63,268 nucleotides of DNA, from the NCBI GenBank assembly GCA_964419255.1, contig CAYQOU010000019.1:1-63268 (forward strand), given 5' to 3'. Shown piece by piece: positions 1-9,318 of the stretch (position 1 is its first letter; each line of letters opens with the position of its first letter). The translations under genes were made by a program, and so were the position numbers. The DNA is from CAZPHU01 sp964419255 (GTDB taxonomy: Bacteria; Fibrobacterota; Chitinivibrionia; Chitinivibrionales; CAYFVL01). The notes below the pieces were generated by a model. The model was not told the origin of the DNA, made no database searches, and saw nothing but the letters and a program-made list of their open reading frames with translations.

Positions 1-100
1 CCTCGTAGTCGAACTCATCCGACCAGATCAGGACCCATTGAGCATGGGAGAAGGACGTGAAAAGGGTTATGCATATGAGTGCCAGAATGTGTCTTTTCAT
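1..100 (-). CDS. Secreted GH16-like glycoside hydrolase, N-terminal fragment (runs off the window)
   Basis: Only the first 33 codons lie in the window. They read as a signal peptide (MKRHILALICITLFTSFSHA, cleavage after the A) followed at once by QWVLIWSDEFDYE. A 'W.LVWSDEF' opening directly after the signal peptide is the usual start of the mature domain in family 16 beta-glucanases/laminarinases, so a secreted polysaccharide hydrolase is likely. An AGGA stands a few bases before the ATG. The catalytic ExDxxE motif lies outside the window, so family and substrate are inferred from this short stretch alone. It would fit with the GH18 chitinase found 5.6 kb away. Confidence 0.6.
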   Translation of the reverse strand, partial: MKRHILALICITLFTSFSHAQWVLIWSDEFDYE

Positions 101-1279
101 GTATATCGTCCTAAATATTATATCAAACAAATTCAAGCCAATCCGTATTTCTGGGAAAGGGTCTGGTCGCGTATTTCTCCATTAAACAATACATAAAATC
201 AAAGGGACCAGATTCTAAGTTTGGCATCTGTCCTTCGTGTCACATAGAAGATATGGGATTCGCAAAAAAGGTATCTTACCTCCTGATCCATTTGCTTATT
301 CTTTTATTTTACCGCCCGGATGTGATTCCTCGCTATGGCTTGAGGGCTCAATTTTGCCTGAAAGCCTTCCCGTTTCTAGTATAATAAAAAACATTCCGGT
401 TTGCCCGTCTAAAACCGACTATATGAATAACCATTGACTTTCCAACCTTTGAGGGCTTATACTTAAAAAATAATGCCATTTGATAATACAGGAAATCCCG
501 CATCTCGTCGAATTATACGGATGCATCTAAATAATTTTCGACCTTATCTGAGCGATTCTCTCGCGGCTATTTGCCCAATCTTTTGGGAAAGAACGGGTTC
601 AGCAATCGTTAAAATACCTCAGAGGGTATTGCATGCGATTGCTCAAAGCCATTCCCCTATAGTTTGAGCAAATCACCCATTCAAAATCGCTCCGGAAGGT
701 ACGATTATAATCAGACCGATAACTGTAGCTGTGATTGCAGAAATCAAAATTTTTTTATGATTTTATAAAGGTATCGCGGTGAATTCTCTGTTATGTAACG
801 CCATGATTTACTCGTCTGTTTTGAAGGGAATCCGGTATGCATATACCCCAGTCAACCGATTTCGCAAAGCGTCCAATTTTTCCTTATAAATTATGGCGCA
901 CTGACTATCTAGGCTATCGTTCAATTGATAAAGCCGGGCATGGGAGTTTCGGGCAATCCTCCCAAAGTTTTTTCCACCCTTCTGTTCTTTATATTTATCG
1001 ACAATGCACATACAATTGCTGCCATCGCGGGTGCAGCATGAAGGTAAGGGGCGTTTTGTATCGGCATCTCAAGAAAACCGTCTCTTCTCTTTCTACTTTC
1101 GCCTGCCGTACTCATGCTTGGTTGTATTTAAGGCTCTTTTGGGTTTACCGTTTCAGTTTAAAAATACCCGTAACCGGCGTTTAAGGTGCCAGGCAGGTCA
1201 CGTGCAACCAGCTTCTGACGGCTGCATTTATAATTAACACGGCTGTCGGTATACCCTTCTTTTGAGAAAGGAAACACAC
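101..1279. other. 1.2-kb intergenic region with no convincing gene
   Basis: This gap separates the divergent GH16-like gene and the first lycopene-cyclase-domain gene. Several open frames of 60-115 codons exist on both strands, but they overlap each other, lack ribosome-binding sites and have no recognisable motif. The clearest structure is an inverted repeat, GATTGCTCAAA at 637-647 against TTTGAGCAAATC at 663-674, pairing 11 bases with one bulge around a 15-base loop. It has no T tract and follows no gene, so I cannot call it a terminator. The region may hold decayed sequence or the promoters of the flanking genes. Confidence 0.5.
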
Positions 1280-1681
1280 ATGTCGAAACGTCTTTTTATT
1301 GGTTTCATACCACCCCTGTATGTTATTGTCGGGATTATGTTGCCTCTCATAGTGTTCGATCCCGATTACGGTTGGTCAATTGTGATCGGTTTCTGGATTC
1401 CGGTTATCATTCTTTCCGTAATCGTATTGCCCCGCCAAAAGCAGTGTATGCAAAAAGCATTCTTTGCCACGTGTCTGCTGCTTATGCCCATAACGATTGG
1501 TTTCGAATATCTTTCCTTGTATCTTGACATTTGGAATTTTTCAGAGGAACACAGCAGTCTCTGGGGTTATGCAATCCTTGGCGCACCGGTGGAAGAGTTT
1601 ATCTTCTGGTTTGGTGCTACACCTCTGTGCCTGCTTGTGTATCTTTTCTACCGTCAATTGTTTACCGGGAGGAGAGGATGA
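1280..1681 (+). CDS. Lycopene cyclase domain protein, CrtYc-like half
   Basis: A 133-residue, very hydrophobic protein with about three membrane segments. It carries the PVEEF motif (GAPVEEFIFWFGA) typical of the heterodimeric/fused lycopene beta-cyclase family (CrtYc/CrtYd of actinobacteria, CarR-type domain of fungi). The ATG at 1280 is preferred over an upstream TTG because GAAAGGA lies just before it. The stop overlaps the next start in an ATGA, so the two halves are translationally coupled, as expected for subunits of one heterodimer. No crtE or crtB genes are adjacent, so the substrate is unknown; the fold assignment is much firmer than lycopene as substrate. Confidence 0.75.
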   Translation: MSKRLFIGFIPPLYVIVGIMLPLIVFDPDYGWSIVIGFWIPVIILSVIVLPRQKQCMQKAFFATCLLLMPITIGFEYLSLYLDIWNFSEEHSSLWGYAILGAPVEEFIFWFGATPLCLLVYLFYRQLFTGRRG

Positions 1682-2076
1682 AAAACCTTGCACGTCGTAT
1701 TCACATATTTTACCGGCGGGGATTTCCTACCTATATGAGGGGTAAGCGCTGGCCGGCATGGGCTGCTGTTGCACTACCTTTCATTGCACTGCTGATCTGT
1801 GTTCGTACACGTGTAAAATCCCTGTGCTGGCGCTCTGCACTGGTGGTGGTATTACTATTTGAAACGGCCAATATCTTCATCGAACATCGTGCGGTGTATC
1901 GAGGGCACTGGGTATACAATGAATCGCGAATCCTTGGCCCTCGATTGTGGGGTATACCTGTAGAAGAGCCGATCATCTACTACCTTTTCCCTCCTCTGTT
2001 TGTTATCATTATTATGCACCTGTTCTTTCAATGGTTTGAAGACAATCATTCCCTGCCCATACACTCAGAATTGTAA
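1678..2076 (+). CDS. Lycopene cyclase domain protein, CrtYd-like half
   Basis: A 132-residue membrane protein whose ATG at 1678 sits in the ATGA overlap with the preceding gene. The reading frame is open further upstream, but that part lies inside the previous gene. It contains RGHWVYNESRILG followed by GIPVEEPIIYY, the second PxEE block of the CrtYc/CrtYd family. Together with the previous gene it forms a complete split cyclase. The family converts linear polyene ends into rings in the membrane; here the actual substrate is inferred only. Confidence 0.72.
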   Translation: MKNLARRIHIFYRRGFPTYMRGKRWPAWAAVALPFIALLICVRTRVKSLCWRSALVVVLLFETANIFIEHRAVYRGHWVYNESRILGPRLWGIPVEEPIIYYLFPPLFVIIIMHLFFQWFEDNHSLPIHSEL

Positions 2077-2088
2077 GGAGGAAAGCAC

Positions 2089-3129
2089 ATGGCTGCAGTG
2101 TCGAATAATATCAAAAGCACGTACCCCGCGGCTGTTTTCGGTGTTTTCTTTTTGCTGTTTTCGGCACTTTTTGTCTATGGTGTGTATGAAGGTTTTGTTT
2201 ATTTTTCAACTCTGATGTTATTTTTCTATGCGCCGGCGACAGTTCTGCTGTATTATGTGTGGACACGTACGGACCGCTGGTACCGCAGCTCCATTGTTTT
2301 TATAAACTGTATCGCTCTCGCTTTGGGTATTGTGCTGGAGTTTGTGGCGGTTCATCTGAATTTCTGGACGTTTTATACGGATATGGACCCGCTCATCGGT
2401 TTGAATGTTGGGGATATTCCCGTGGAGGAGTTTCTCTTCTATTTCGGGGCTAACCTGCAGCTGACCACGTTGTATGCTTCCGTGCGCCATAGGAGTGAGA
2501 AACTGGGAGTAACTTCGCGCCTTTTCTGGTCCTGGTTCCGGAAAAAACAGAATGAAAACATTGTCCCGTTTGACGAGGAGCTTAGAAAAACGGCTGTTGT
2601 AGTGCTGGGGGGACTTGCCCTTATCTTAGGGGTGTTTTTTTTCAGGCGGTATTTTCAAAATCATGCCTTTAAGGCTGTAGCATCTCGAAACGGGCGAGGC
2701 CGGCCAGTGTATGTCGAAGGAAAATGGTATCCGGGTTGGCTGATCGCGATTGCGCCTTTTGCGACTGCGGGTATATTATGGATAAAAAGGACAATCAGGC
2801 TGATTCATGTTCCTGCTTTTGTGATTAGTTTCAGTATTAACATGTCACTGTATTTACTTTTTGAATACAATGCTATCATGCGCGGTCATTGGGTGTATAA
2901 TCAACAGAGGCTCATCGGATGGCATCTGGCCGATACGATACCATTCGAACAGATCTGTTTGTATGTAATCAGCTTTCTGTTCCTGGTGCCTTTTTTCGAA
3001 AGTGTGCGGTCTGCTTTGAGACAAATATCCGACAAAAAAAAATCGGAAACCACTAGAAATCCGGCTCAGAAGTCTGACATTTCGATATCACGATGTCGTA
3101 AACTGCTCGTCGAATCGATTGAAATGTAA
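2089..3129 (+). CDS. Fused two-domain lycopene cyclase-like membrane protein
   Basis: A 346-residue protein behind a strong AAGGAGG (2076-2082). Its first half repeats the CrtYc pattern (GDIPVEEFLFYFGA) and its second half the CrtYd pattern (MRGHWVYNQQRLIG, then DTIPFEQICLY). It is therefore a CrtYc-CrtYd fusion lying directly after a split copy of the same pair. The second acidic motif is altered from PxEE to PFEQ, while the split CrtYd-like protein keeps PVEE. That suggests the fusion has a changed active site or a structural role. About seven to eight membrane helices are visible, with a basic, polar C-terminal tail of about 35 residues. Probably one operon with the two preceding genes. 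Confidence 0.68.
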   Translation: MAAVSNNIKSTYPAAVFGVFFLLFSALFVYGVYEGFVYFSTLMLFFYAPATVLLYYVWTRTDRWYRSSIVFINCIALALGIVLEFVAVHLNFWTFYTDMDPLIGLNVGDIPVEEFLFYFGANLQLTTLYASVRHRSEKLGVTSRLFWSWFRKKQNENIVPFDEELRKTAVVVLGGLALILGVFFFRRYFQNHAFKAVASRNGRGRPVYVEGKWYPGWLIAIAPFATAGILWIKRTIRLIHVPAFVISFSINMSLYLLFEYNAIMRGHWVYNQQRLIGWHLADTIPFEQICLYVISFLFLVPFFESVRSALRQISDKKKSETTRNPAQKSDISISRCRKLLVESIEM

Positions 3130-3173
3130 GCTGGATGTTTTATTTTCATGTAGAAACGCAAGAGTAGACATAG

Positions 3174-5543
3174 ATGTTTTCTTTGTTTAAAAAATTGTTT
3201 GCCGAAGAAAAGATGTTTCACGCTGATCCGCAGAGATTTCGCCGATCGACTGTCGCCAGCTTTGTCGGTGAAGCAGTTCTGATGGTTGTCGCTCTGTTTA
3301 TCCTCTCATTTTTCGACTCGGATATCATTGGGCCCGTACGCAAGATTCAAACACTGGTACTTCTTGGCATCATTATTAACCTCTCCGGCCTGATTGGTAT
3401 TATTACCAGCCAAAATGTTCAGCGTGTTATCGGATTGAAGGCTTTAGGGTACAGTGCTTTGTTTATTCCCACCCTCATTTTTACGGGTGGTTTTGTAAGC
3501 CCATTTGTCGTCGTTTATCTGTTGATGACGCTGCTGGCGTCTTCCATGATCGATGTGATTCCTAAACGGATTGGTCAGGTCGGGGTCACTTTTCTGGTTG
3601 GCAGTTATGCAGGAGTTTCCCTGATTCAGAAAGCCGGATATATCCCCTCATACGTATCATATATTGAGCCGCTCCTGCAGAATGATCAATTTTTCTGGAT
3701 GGTTTTTGCGGTCACCCTGCTCTGTCTTATCGGGGGATCGTATATGATGGGGACTACCCACCGCAATATTCGGGACACGATTACTCAGATGGTTACTATC
3801 CACCGTCACGTGGCAAAGGGAACCGCCGGATATACCGGGGCATCAATGCTTACGCAGATGGTTGGATCCCTGTGTGAAGCGTTGGACGCCGAGTGTGGTT
3901 TTCTGGTGGAGTGGTACAACCGGGATCAAAACAGCGGGGCTCGTCTTTTTCTGTGTCGACACGGGAAAACCTTAAATGAAGATATCAAATTCCCCGCCGA
4001 GAGAAAAGATGCGATCGGCAAAAATGTGGGTGCACATGCACATCCTGTGAAACATTTGAATCTGTCATTCGATGATATTGTCGGCTATCCACTCAGTAAA
4101 AGTCATGGATATTTTATTCCCGTAATCCTCTCAGATAAAACACCGGTGGGGCTGCTTGCGATTGCTCATGATAAACACCTTTCCGCTGAGCCGATAGTCG
4201 ATGATATACTGACGGTTTTTGCCGCACGGGTCGCAACTGAGCTCGAACGAATCGAAGCCGAACGTAGAAATATAAAGATGCAGAACATGCTGGCTTATGG
4301 ACAGAAGATGCATACGATAGGGCAACTGGCCGGAGGGCTTACCCATGACTTCAATAATTACATAAACGGAATCATGGGCTTTGCGTATCTGATCAAGAGA
4401 AAATCATCCACCGAAACTCCAGGGTATATTTATGCGGAAAAGATTGAATCTATCGCAAAGGTTGCCTCTAACCTCTCCACTCAACTTCTTACCTTCAGCA
4501 GAAAATCCAACCAAAACTACAGCATGATAGACATGCACCAGCTTATCCGTAACCTGACGGTGATATTGAAGCATACCCTGCCCCGCAATGTCACTCTGGT
4601 TACTCATCCTGAAAGTGAACATGAAGTAATCTATGGTGATCATTCGATCATCCAATCCGCGCTTCTGAACTGCGCACTGAATGCACGGGATGCGATGAAA
4701 CAGGGAGGAACATTAACCATAAAGACGGAGGCTGTGGAAGTCGGCAAAAAATGCTTTACCTGCTGTGCTTCGGGAAAACAGGTGACGACGGGCAGGTATT
4801 TTTGCGTGACATTTTCTGATACCGGAAGCGGGATCCCACGGGAGATTATCAGTCGAATTTTTGAGCCGTTCTTCACTACCAAGAATGTCAGTGATGGTAC
4901 CGGTATCGGACTGGTACAAGTCGGCAGATGTTTACATAATCATGGTGGTTTCATCCGGGTTGATTCAGAGATTGGCAAAGGAAGTACATTCAGACTGCAT
5001 TTTCCACTTGACCGGCACGAAGAAAATGCGGATGAATACATACAGCGACCTGACTGTCGTGATAAACATTCCAGGATCTCCGCTTTGGAAAGAGCCATGG
5101 ACAAACGTATGTTTTCGATATGGGAGGCAAACAAGTTTCGCGAGACTGAGAAACTGGAAAACAACAATCCTCATTTGCCAACCGTTCTGGTCGCAGATAG
5201 TTCCTCCTACCAGCTGGAGATGTTGATGAGCTGTCTGTATCAGGAATTTAATCTGTTTCAGGCCCGCAATGCAACTGAGTGTCTTGAGAAGTATCAGGCG
5301 AATCAAACTGTCATATCAGCGATTGTAAGCGATTACAACATGCATGTGATGAACGACTTTAAATTCTGCAAGTATCTTAAGGAAAACAAGTCTTTAATTC
5401 CAGTGGTGCTTTTGAGTGGCAGGTTCAAGGAATCAGATAAAATGCAGGCCTTCGAATGCGGTGCCACCCACTGCCTCGACAGGCCTTTTGATGTAGGAGA
5501 ACTGATACATATTGTCAGGAAAAATATTGAATCATCGGGATAG
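3174..5543 (+). CDS. Membrane-bound hybrid histidine kinase with C-terminal receiver
   Basis: A 789-residue sensor kinase. Residues about 28-210 form six or so membrane helices. A GAF-like cytoplasmic region follows, then a HisKA domain with the H-box LTHDFNN (phosphoacceptor H391). The ATPase domain shows N-box NARDAM, DTGSGIP, FEPFFTTK and GTGIGL. Residues about 665-785 form a receiver with acceptor aspartate D720 (VSDYNM). The conserved receiver lysine, normally in a K-P pair, is replaced in LDRPF. The receiver therefore keeps its aspartate but may switch poorly, or may act as a phosphate sink. It starts 45 bases after the cyclase genes on the same strand and may be co-expressed with them, which would make that cluster a regulated membrane response. 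No DNA-binding partner is adjacent. Confidence 0.88.
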   Translation: MFSLFKKLFAEEKMFHADPQRFRRSTVASFVGEAVLMVVALFILSFFDSDIIGPVRKIQTLVLLGIIINLSGLIGIITSQNVQRVIGLKALGYSALFIPTLIFTGGFVSPFVVVYLLMTLLASSMIDVIPKRIGQVGVTFLVGSYAGVSLIQKAGYIPSYVSYIEPLLQNDQFFWMVFAVTLLCLIGGSYMMGTTHRNIRDTITQMVTIHRHVAKGTAGYTGASMLTQMVGSLCEALDAECGFLVEWYNRDQNSGARLFLCRHGKTLNEDIKFPAERKDAIGKNVGAHAHPVKHLNLSFDDIVGYPLSKSHGYFIPVILSDKTPVGLLAIAHDKHLSAEPIVDDILTVFAARVATELERIEAERRNIKMQNMLAYGQKMHTIGQLAGGLTHDFNNYINGIMGFAYLIKRKSSTETPGYIYAEKIESIAKVASNLSTQLLTFSRKSNQNYSMIDMHQLIRNLTVILKHTLPRNVTLVTHPESEHEVIYGDHSIIQSALLNCALNARDAMKQGGTLTIKTEAVEVGKKCFTCCASGKQVTTGRYFCVTFSDTGSGIPREIISRIFEPFFTTKNVSDGTGIGLVQVGRCLHNHGGFIRVDSEIGKGSTFRLHFPLDRHEENADEYIQRPDCRDKHSRISALERAMDKRMFSIWEANKFRETEKLENNNPHLPTVLVADSSSYQLEMLMSCLYQEFNLFQARNATECLEKYQANQTVISAIVSDYNMHVMNDFKFCKYLKENKSLIPVVLLSGRFKESDKMQAFECGATHCLDRPFDVGELIHIVRKNIESSG

Positions 5544-5674
5544 GAGAACGGAAAAACTGATAATTACGGCTGCGGTGCATTACAAGCAAAGTGTAATATC
5601 ACCACTTCAACCTTTCAAAATCCTATTTCCGCTTTCCTTGCGATCAACAGTTCACAATTTACGAGACGGTTGAC

Positions 5675-7132
5675 TTAAGGAGCACGCTTCAGAAGCCTGG
5701 TTTTAACAGCAGGGCTTTTTTCGAAGCGAATGAAATACACTCCCGGTGACGCGTCAAATGCGCGAAGCTGTTGTCGATTCGTGCCTCTGTGTATCGTACG
5801 CCCTCTCACATCGATGACCGTAAAATGGCCGATAAAACCGTCTGTGGCTTTTTGACGGTCAACGGTGCGTATCGCTTTCGTTTCGTCATGTAGATGTTCA
5901 TTTATCACATCGACAAGAGGCTGAGTTTTATCGGCCATCAGTCCGCCGGCCATGTCCCAGACGATGATGCCGTTAAGCTGCTGCTCAACTATATAGGCGG
6001 CCTTGGCCGCAAGCGAACGCTCATTCTCATAGCTGACCATGCCGCCATCCGGCAGAAACGCGTACGCAGCCTCCGCCACCGTATCATATTCGACTCTCAT
6101 CGTACTCAGCCTGTCGGCGATCGCATAATACATCGGTTTCCCGTCATCCTCGTCCCATGTGATTTCATCATACCCGCTGTGTGTTCCGCCAAGTGAGGTC
6201 GCCCCGGCAAAGCTGACTCCGTAAAAACCCGCACCAATGTTGATCTTACTTCGCGGTGCCCCCCGTTCCACCCACAGCTCCACACATCCGTTGCAATTAT
6301 GTACCGGGTCGGGATCACCCGCAGAATAGTGGTACAGGGGGGAGTTGTGTCCGGTGTATGTATCCCAGCTTCCATGAAAATCATAGGTCATCAGGTTGAG
6401 TTGGTCAAGCAGACCGGATATGGCCGGGACATCATAACCCGCATCGATTCTTTCTGGTCCGCATGCCAGTGCCGCGGTGATGAGCTTGCCGGGGTGATAC
6501 AGCTCGATCGAATCTCTTAGCTCGCTCAACAGGGCGGTATAATTGTTCTTGTCGGACGGGGTCCCGTTGTGATCCGCAAAACCGGGGTATTCCCAGTCCA
6601 GGTCGATTCCGTCAAAGCCGTAATCCCGGATGAGTTTCATACACTGGCCGACAAACCGTGTTCGGCTCGATGCTTCGGCGGCAAGGGCGGGGAATGTTGA
6701 GGAAAGTGTCCAGCCGCCGATTGAGGGCAGCACCTTGCACCCCGCCTCGTGTGCCCGGCGAATCAGACCCTCATCGACCATGAAATAAGCGCAATCGGCA
6801 GTTCGCTCGCTGCCCATGGGGGATTTCTGTGGAACCCAGCACCTCTGCTCGCCGCCGCCCGCCCCGTTGTTCCAGTCATAAGAACCAAACAGCACGTTTG
6901 TATGAGCCCACTCATCTGTCTGATAGATGTTTCCCTGCTCATCGGGCCAGAAGAATGCGTAATTGATGATACTCCACTTGGAGAAATCGATATTGGACGG
7001 CTGTGCAAGATTTTCCCGGTCAAAAAATTGCCAGTCGGCATAGTAGCCGATCACCTCGCGGGCGGCAATAGACCTGCCGGACAGGAAAAGGAATAATAGA
7101 ACAGCAATCGATATCCTGATGGATGAATGCAT
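5675..7132 (-). CDS. Secreted GH18 chitinase with Por/T9SS-like C-terminal tail
   Basis: About 485 residues, starting with a clear signal peptide (MHSSIRISIAVLLFLFLSGR, then SIAA). The GH18 barrel begins at EVIGYYADWQFF and contains the catalytic motif DGIDLDWEYPG with acid/base E181. MTYDFHGSWD and the late IIVWDMAGG also fit GH18. The last ~45 residues (FTVIDVRGRTIHRG..., then GVYFIRFE and a basic end) look like the C-terminal sorting domain of type IX-secreted proteins, which implies cell-surface attachment or release. Two consecutive ATGs (7135 and 7132) follow an AGGAG; the second has the better spacing. The frame is open a further 56 codons upstream, but that part is not signal-like. 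It stands alone, divergent from the next gene. Confidence 0.9.
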   Translation of the reverse strand: MHSSIRISIAVLLFLFLSGRSIAAREVIGYYADWQFFDRENLAQPSNIDFSKWSIINYAFFWPDEQGNIYQTDEWAHTNVLFGSYDWNNGAGGGEQRCWVPQKSPMGSERTADCAYFMVDEGLIRRAHEAGCKVLPSIGGWTLSSTFPALAAEASSRTRFVGQCMKLIRDYGFDGIDLDWEYPGFADHNGTPSDKNNYTALLSELRDSIELYHPGKLITAALACGPERIDAGYDVPAISGLLDQLNLMTYDFHGSWDTYTGHNSPLYHYSAGDPDPVHNCNGCVELWVERGAPRSKINIGAGFYGVSFAGATSLGGTHSGYDEITWDEDDGKPMYYAIADRLSTMRVEYDTVAEAAYAFLPDGGMVSYENERSLAAKAAYIVEQQLNGIIVWDMAGGLMADKTQPLVDVINEHLHDETKAIRTVDRQKATDGFIGHFTVIDVRGRTIHRGTNRQQLRAFDASPGVYFIRFEKSPAVKTRLLKRAP

Positions 7133-7575
7133 CATTTCTCCTGTAGGTGTAATTGGGACTGGAGCAGGTGCATAACCACATGAGTTCTGAGTAGCAACCG
7201 ATACCCATATAAATGTATTATCAGGAAAAGACGAACGCCACCAAATTATGCGAACTGATATGACCCGCGGGTTATACCGGGTGGACAAATTATCCTGCAC
7301 TGCGAGATTGCAATAGCATGCTGCACGGGTTGCAGAGGTGCAAACAAGTCACTGAGCCAATCGGTTATTTAAGCCGTGAATCGGCATTCAGGGGCAGGCA
7401 CAATTTTCGCAAGGCTGCAAACCCGACGACAAAAAAGGTGTCTTTACCTCCTCCTGTGCTCCGCATGAAGCGTGATCGGATAAAAGAAGAGAGGTCCAAA
7501 AGAATCCACTTCCCGGGATATTGCACATCTATCCTTTAGCTACCAATGGCCCGGGGGTAGTGTTTGGAGTATGTA
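7133..7575. other. Divergent intergenic region between chitinase and DUF89 gene
   Basis: About 440 bases that should carry the promoters of two divergent genes. A 73-codon open frame (7318-7539) has no ribosome-binding site or recognisable motif and is not called. The stretch 7320-7450 is GC-rich with short self-complementary pieces and phrases such as GAGGTGCAAAC and GTCACTGAGCC, which loosely recall cobalamin-riboswitch boxes. The order and spacing do not fit a known riboswitch well enough to name one. Confidence 0.4.
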
Positions 7576-8463
7576 GTGAAAACTTTTCACGACTGTTTAC
7601 CATGTTTCGTTACCCAGTCGCTTGAATGGCTGAGGCGCTGCGGGACGTCACCGAGCATTATCGATGAGACCATGCGAGAGGTGTTTGAGAAGCTGGCCAT
7701 AATCGACTACGATGCTCCGCCGCCGGTTCTGGCGGGAGAAATCTACCGCACGATTCGCCGCAAGACGGGGCGAAGTGATCCGTATGTCGAGGAGAAGAAA
7801 AGGTTTAACATCTTTGCCTGCAACCTGCTCTCGGCAATGCGGGGTAGCGTAGAGCAGGCAGAAAATCGGATACTGACCGGAGTGAAACTGGCCATCGCGG
7901 CGAATATTATCGATTTCGGGAAATACGGGAAGCTCTCGGAGGAGGATGTGCAGCTCTGTTTTGACCGGGCGCTGAGCGAGGAATTAGATCTTGCGGCGCT
8001 CGGCCGGCTTGAGCAGGCGGTGAGGGAGGCCAAACTCATTCTGTATCTGTGCGACAATGCCGGTGAAATCATATTTGACAGATTTTTCATCGAGTCGTTG
8101 CCCACCGAAAAACTGATCTGCGCCGTTCGTGGCGCACCGGTGATCAATGATGCGACGTGGGAGGATGCACTCTGGGCCAAGCTTCCCGATATCGTTCCGG
8201 TGATCACCAATGGACACGATGCGCCGGGGACAGTTATTGACAAATGTTCTGAAGAGTTCCGAAAAACCTTTGATGAGGCTGATCTGATTATCGCAAAAGG
8301 TCAGGGAAATTTCGAGACGCTGAGCGAGACGAGGGGGAAGCGGATCTTTTTTCTTTTGCAGGTGAAATGTCCGGTTATCGCCCGGGATGCCGGATATCCG
8401 CACGGTTCCTTTGTAGTCAAGGAACATTATCTATGCCAGGCGGCTGAAAATAAATACCGGTAA
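7576..8463 (+). CDS. DUF89/ARMT1-like metal-dependent phosphatase family protein
   Basis: About 295 residues. The N-terminus carries a CLPCF cysteine pair typical of prokaryotic DUF89 proteins. The conserved C-terminal blocks are LYLCDNAGEIIFD, VRGAPVINDAT and a late IAKGQGNFE. These fit the DUF89 damage-control phosphatase superfamily, which removes phosphate from toxic or side-product sugar and cofactor phosphates using a divalent metal. The GTG at 7576 is six bases behind GGAG; an in-frame TTG at 7564 is the alternative start. The next gene begins 18 bases downstream and is probably co-transcribed. The substrate cannot be read from sequence. Confidence 0.8.
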   Translation: MKTFHDCLPCFVTQSLEWLRRCGTSPSIIDETMREVFEKLAIIDYDAPPPVLAGEIYRTIRRKTGRSDPYVEEKKRFNIFACNLLSAMRGSVEQAENRILTGVKLAIAANIIDFGKYGKLSEEDVQLCFDRALSEELDLAALGRLEQAVREAKLILYLCDNAGEIIFDRFFIESLPTEKLICAVRGAPVINDATWEDALWAKLPDIVPVITNGHDAPGTVIDKCSEEFRKTFDEADLIIAKGQGNFETLSETRGKRIFFLLQVKCPVIARDAGYPHGSFVVKEHYLCQAAENKYR

Positions 8464-8481
8464 AGGATCAGGGGCCAGCAT

Positions 8482-9318
8482 ATGGGACATGGTGTTTCGG
8501 TGACAATTCTGGTTGACAACAATCGTTCGTTGGATCATCTCCATGCCGAACACGGTTTCTCGGCATGGATAGAGACGGGCGGAAAGTCTATACTGTTTGA
8601 TACGGGCCAGAGTGATTTGTTTCTGGAAAATGCGAAAAACCTGGAAATGGATATTGAGCGTGCCGATATGCTCATACTGTCTCACGGACATTATGATCAC
8701 ACAGGCGGGATATCTTCTTTTCTTCGGCGCAATCGCACCTGTGAAGTATACTGTCATCCTGAAGTTTTCATCCCTCGATACAGTCGCAAGCCCGACGGGA
8801 GCTCTAAACATATTGGCATAAGTGAAGAAACCGCACTAGCATTACACGAGATAATTGACAGAATACACTGGGTAAATACGCCGATGTTCATTTCTCAGGA
8901 TGTCGGAATCACCGGGCCGATTCCTCGAGTGTGTTCTTTTGAAGATACCGGTGGAGATTTCTTCCTTGATCCGCAAAGCAGCCATCCCGATCCTATCAGT
9001 GATGATGTGGCAATGTGGGTTAATACTTCACAGGGGCTGGTGATCATCACCGGTTGTTGTCACTCGGGCGTGGTTAACACGATAGATTACACCCGCAAAA
9101 TCAGTGGCCGGGACACGATTCACGGCATACTCGGGGGACTTCATCTGTTGCATGCATCCACCGATAGGCTCGAGAAGACTGCCCGAAATCCCGCCATGAT
9201 CTCCTGCCGGGACATCATACCATGTCACTGTACCGGAGATGAGCCGGTCAGCTACCTTCGATCCGCGCTGGGGGAAAAGGTGGTACCGGGAGAGGTCGGG
9301 ATGAGATACGGTGCATAA
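8482..9318 (+). CDS. MBL-fold metallohydrolase (COG1237-like)
   Basis: A 278-residue metallo-beta-lactamase-fold protein. The metal-binding block is LILSHGHYDHTGG, with further ligands in the GCCHSG and CHCTG segments. The N-terminal TILVDNN and FDTGQSD blocks match the COG1237 group, which includes archaeal enzymes annotated as acting in pterin/methanopterin synthesis. A role in methanopterin synthesis is not implied here. It lies just downstream of the DUF89 gene; the pairing suggests a shared hydrolytic clean-up function, but that is inference. Confidence 0.8.
   Translation: MGHGVSVTILVDNNRSLDHLHAEHGFSAWIETGGKSILFDTGQSDLFLENAKNLEMDIERADMLILSHGHYDHTGGISSFLRRNRTCEVYCHPEVFIPRYSRKPDGSSKHIGISEETALALHEIIDRIHWVNTPMFISQDVGITGPIPRVCSFEDTGGDFFLDPQSSHPDPISDDVAMWVNTSQGLVIITGCCHSGVVNTIDYTRKISGRDTIHGILGGLHLLHASTDRLEKTARNPAMISCRDIIPCHCTGDEPVSYLRSALGEKVVPGEVGMRYGA

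Noticed and set aside
837..1237. Overlapping open frames of 77-115 codons on both strands upstream of the cyclase genes
   Set aside because: No ribosome-binding sites, mutual overlap and no protein-like composition or motif.
7318..7450. Cobalamin-riboswitch-like phrases (GAGGTGCAAAC, GTCACTGAGCC)
   Set aside because: Order and spacing do not match the B12 box and its neighbours, and neither downstream gene relates to cobalamin.
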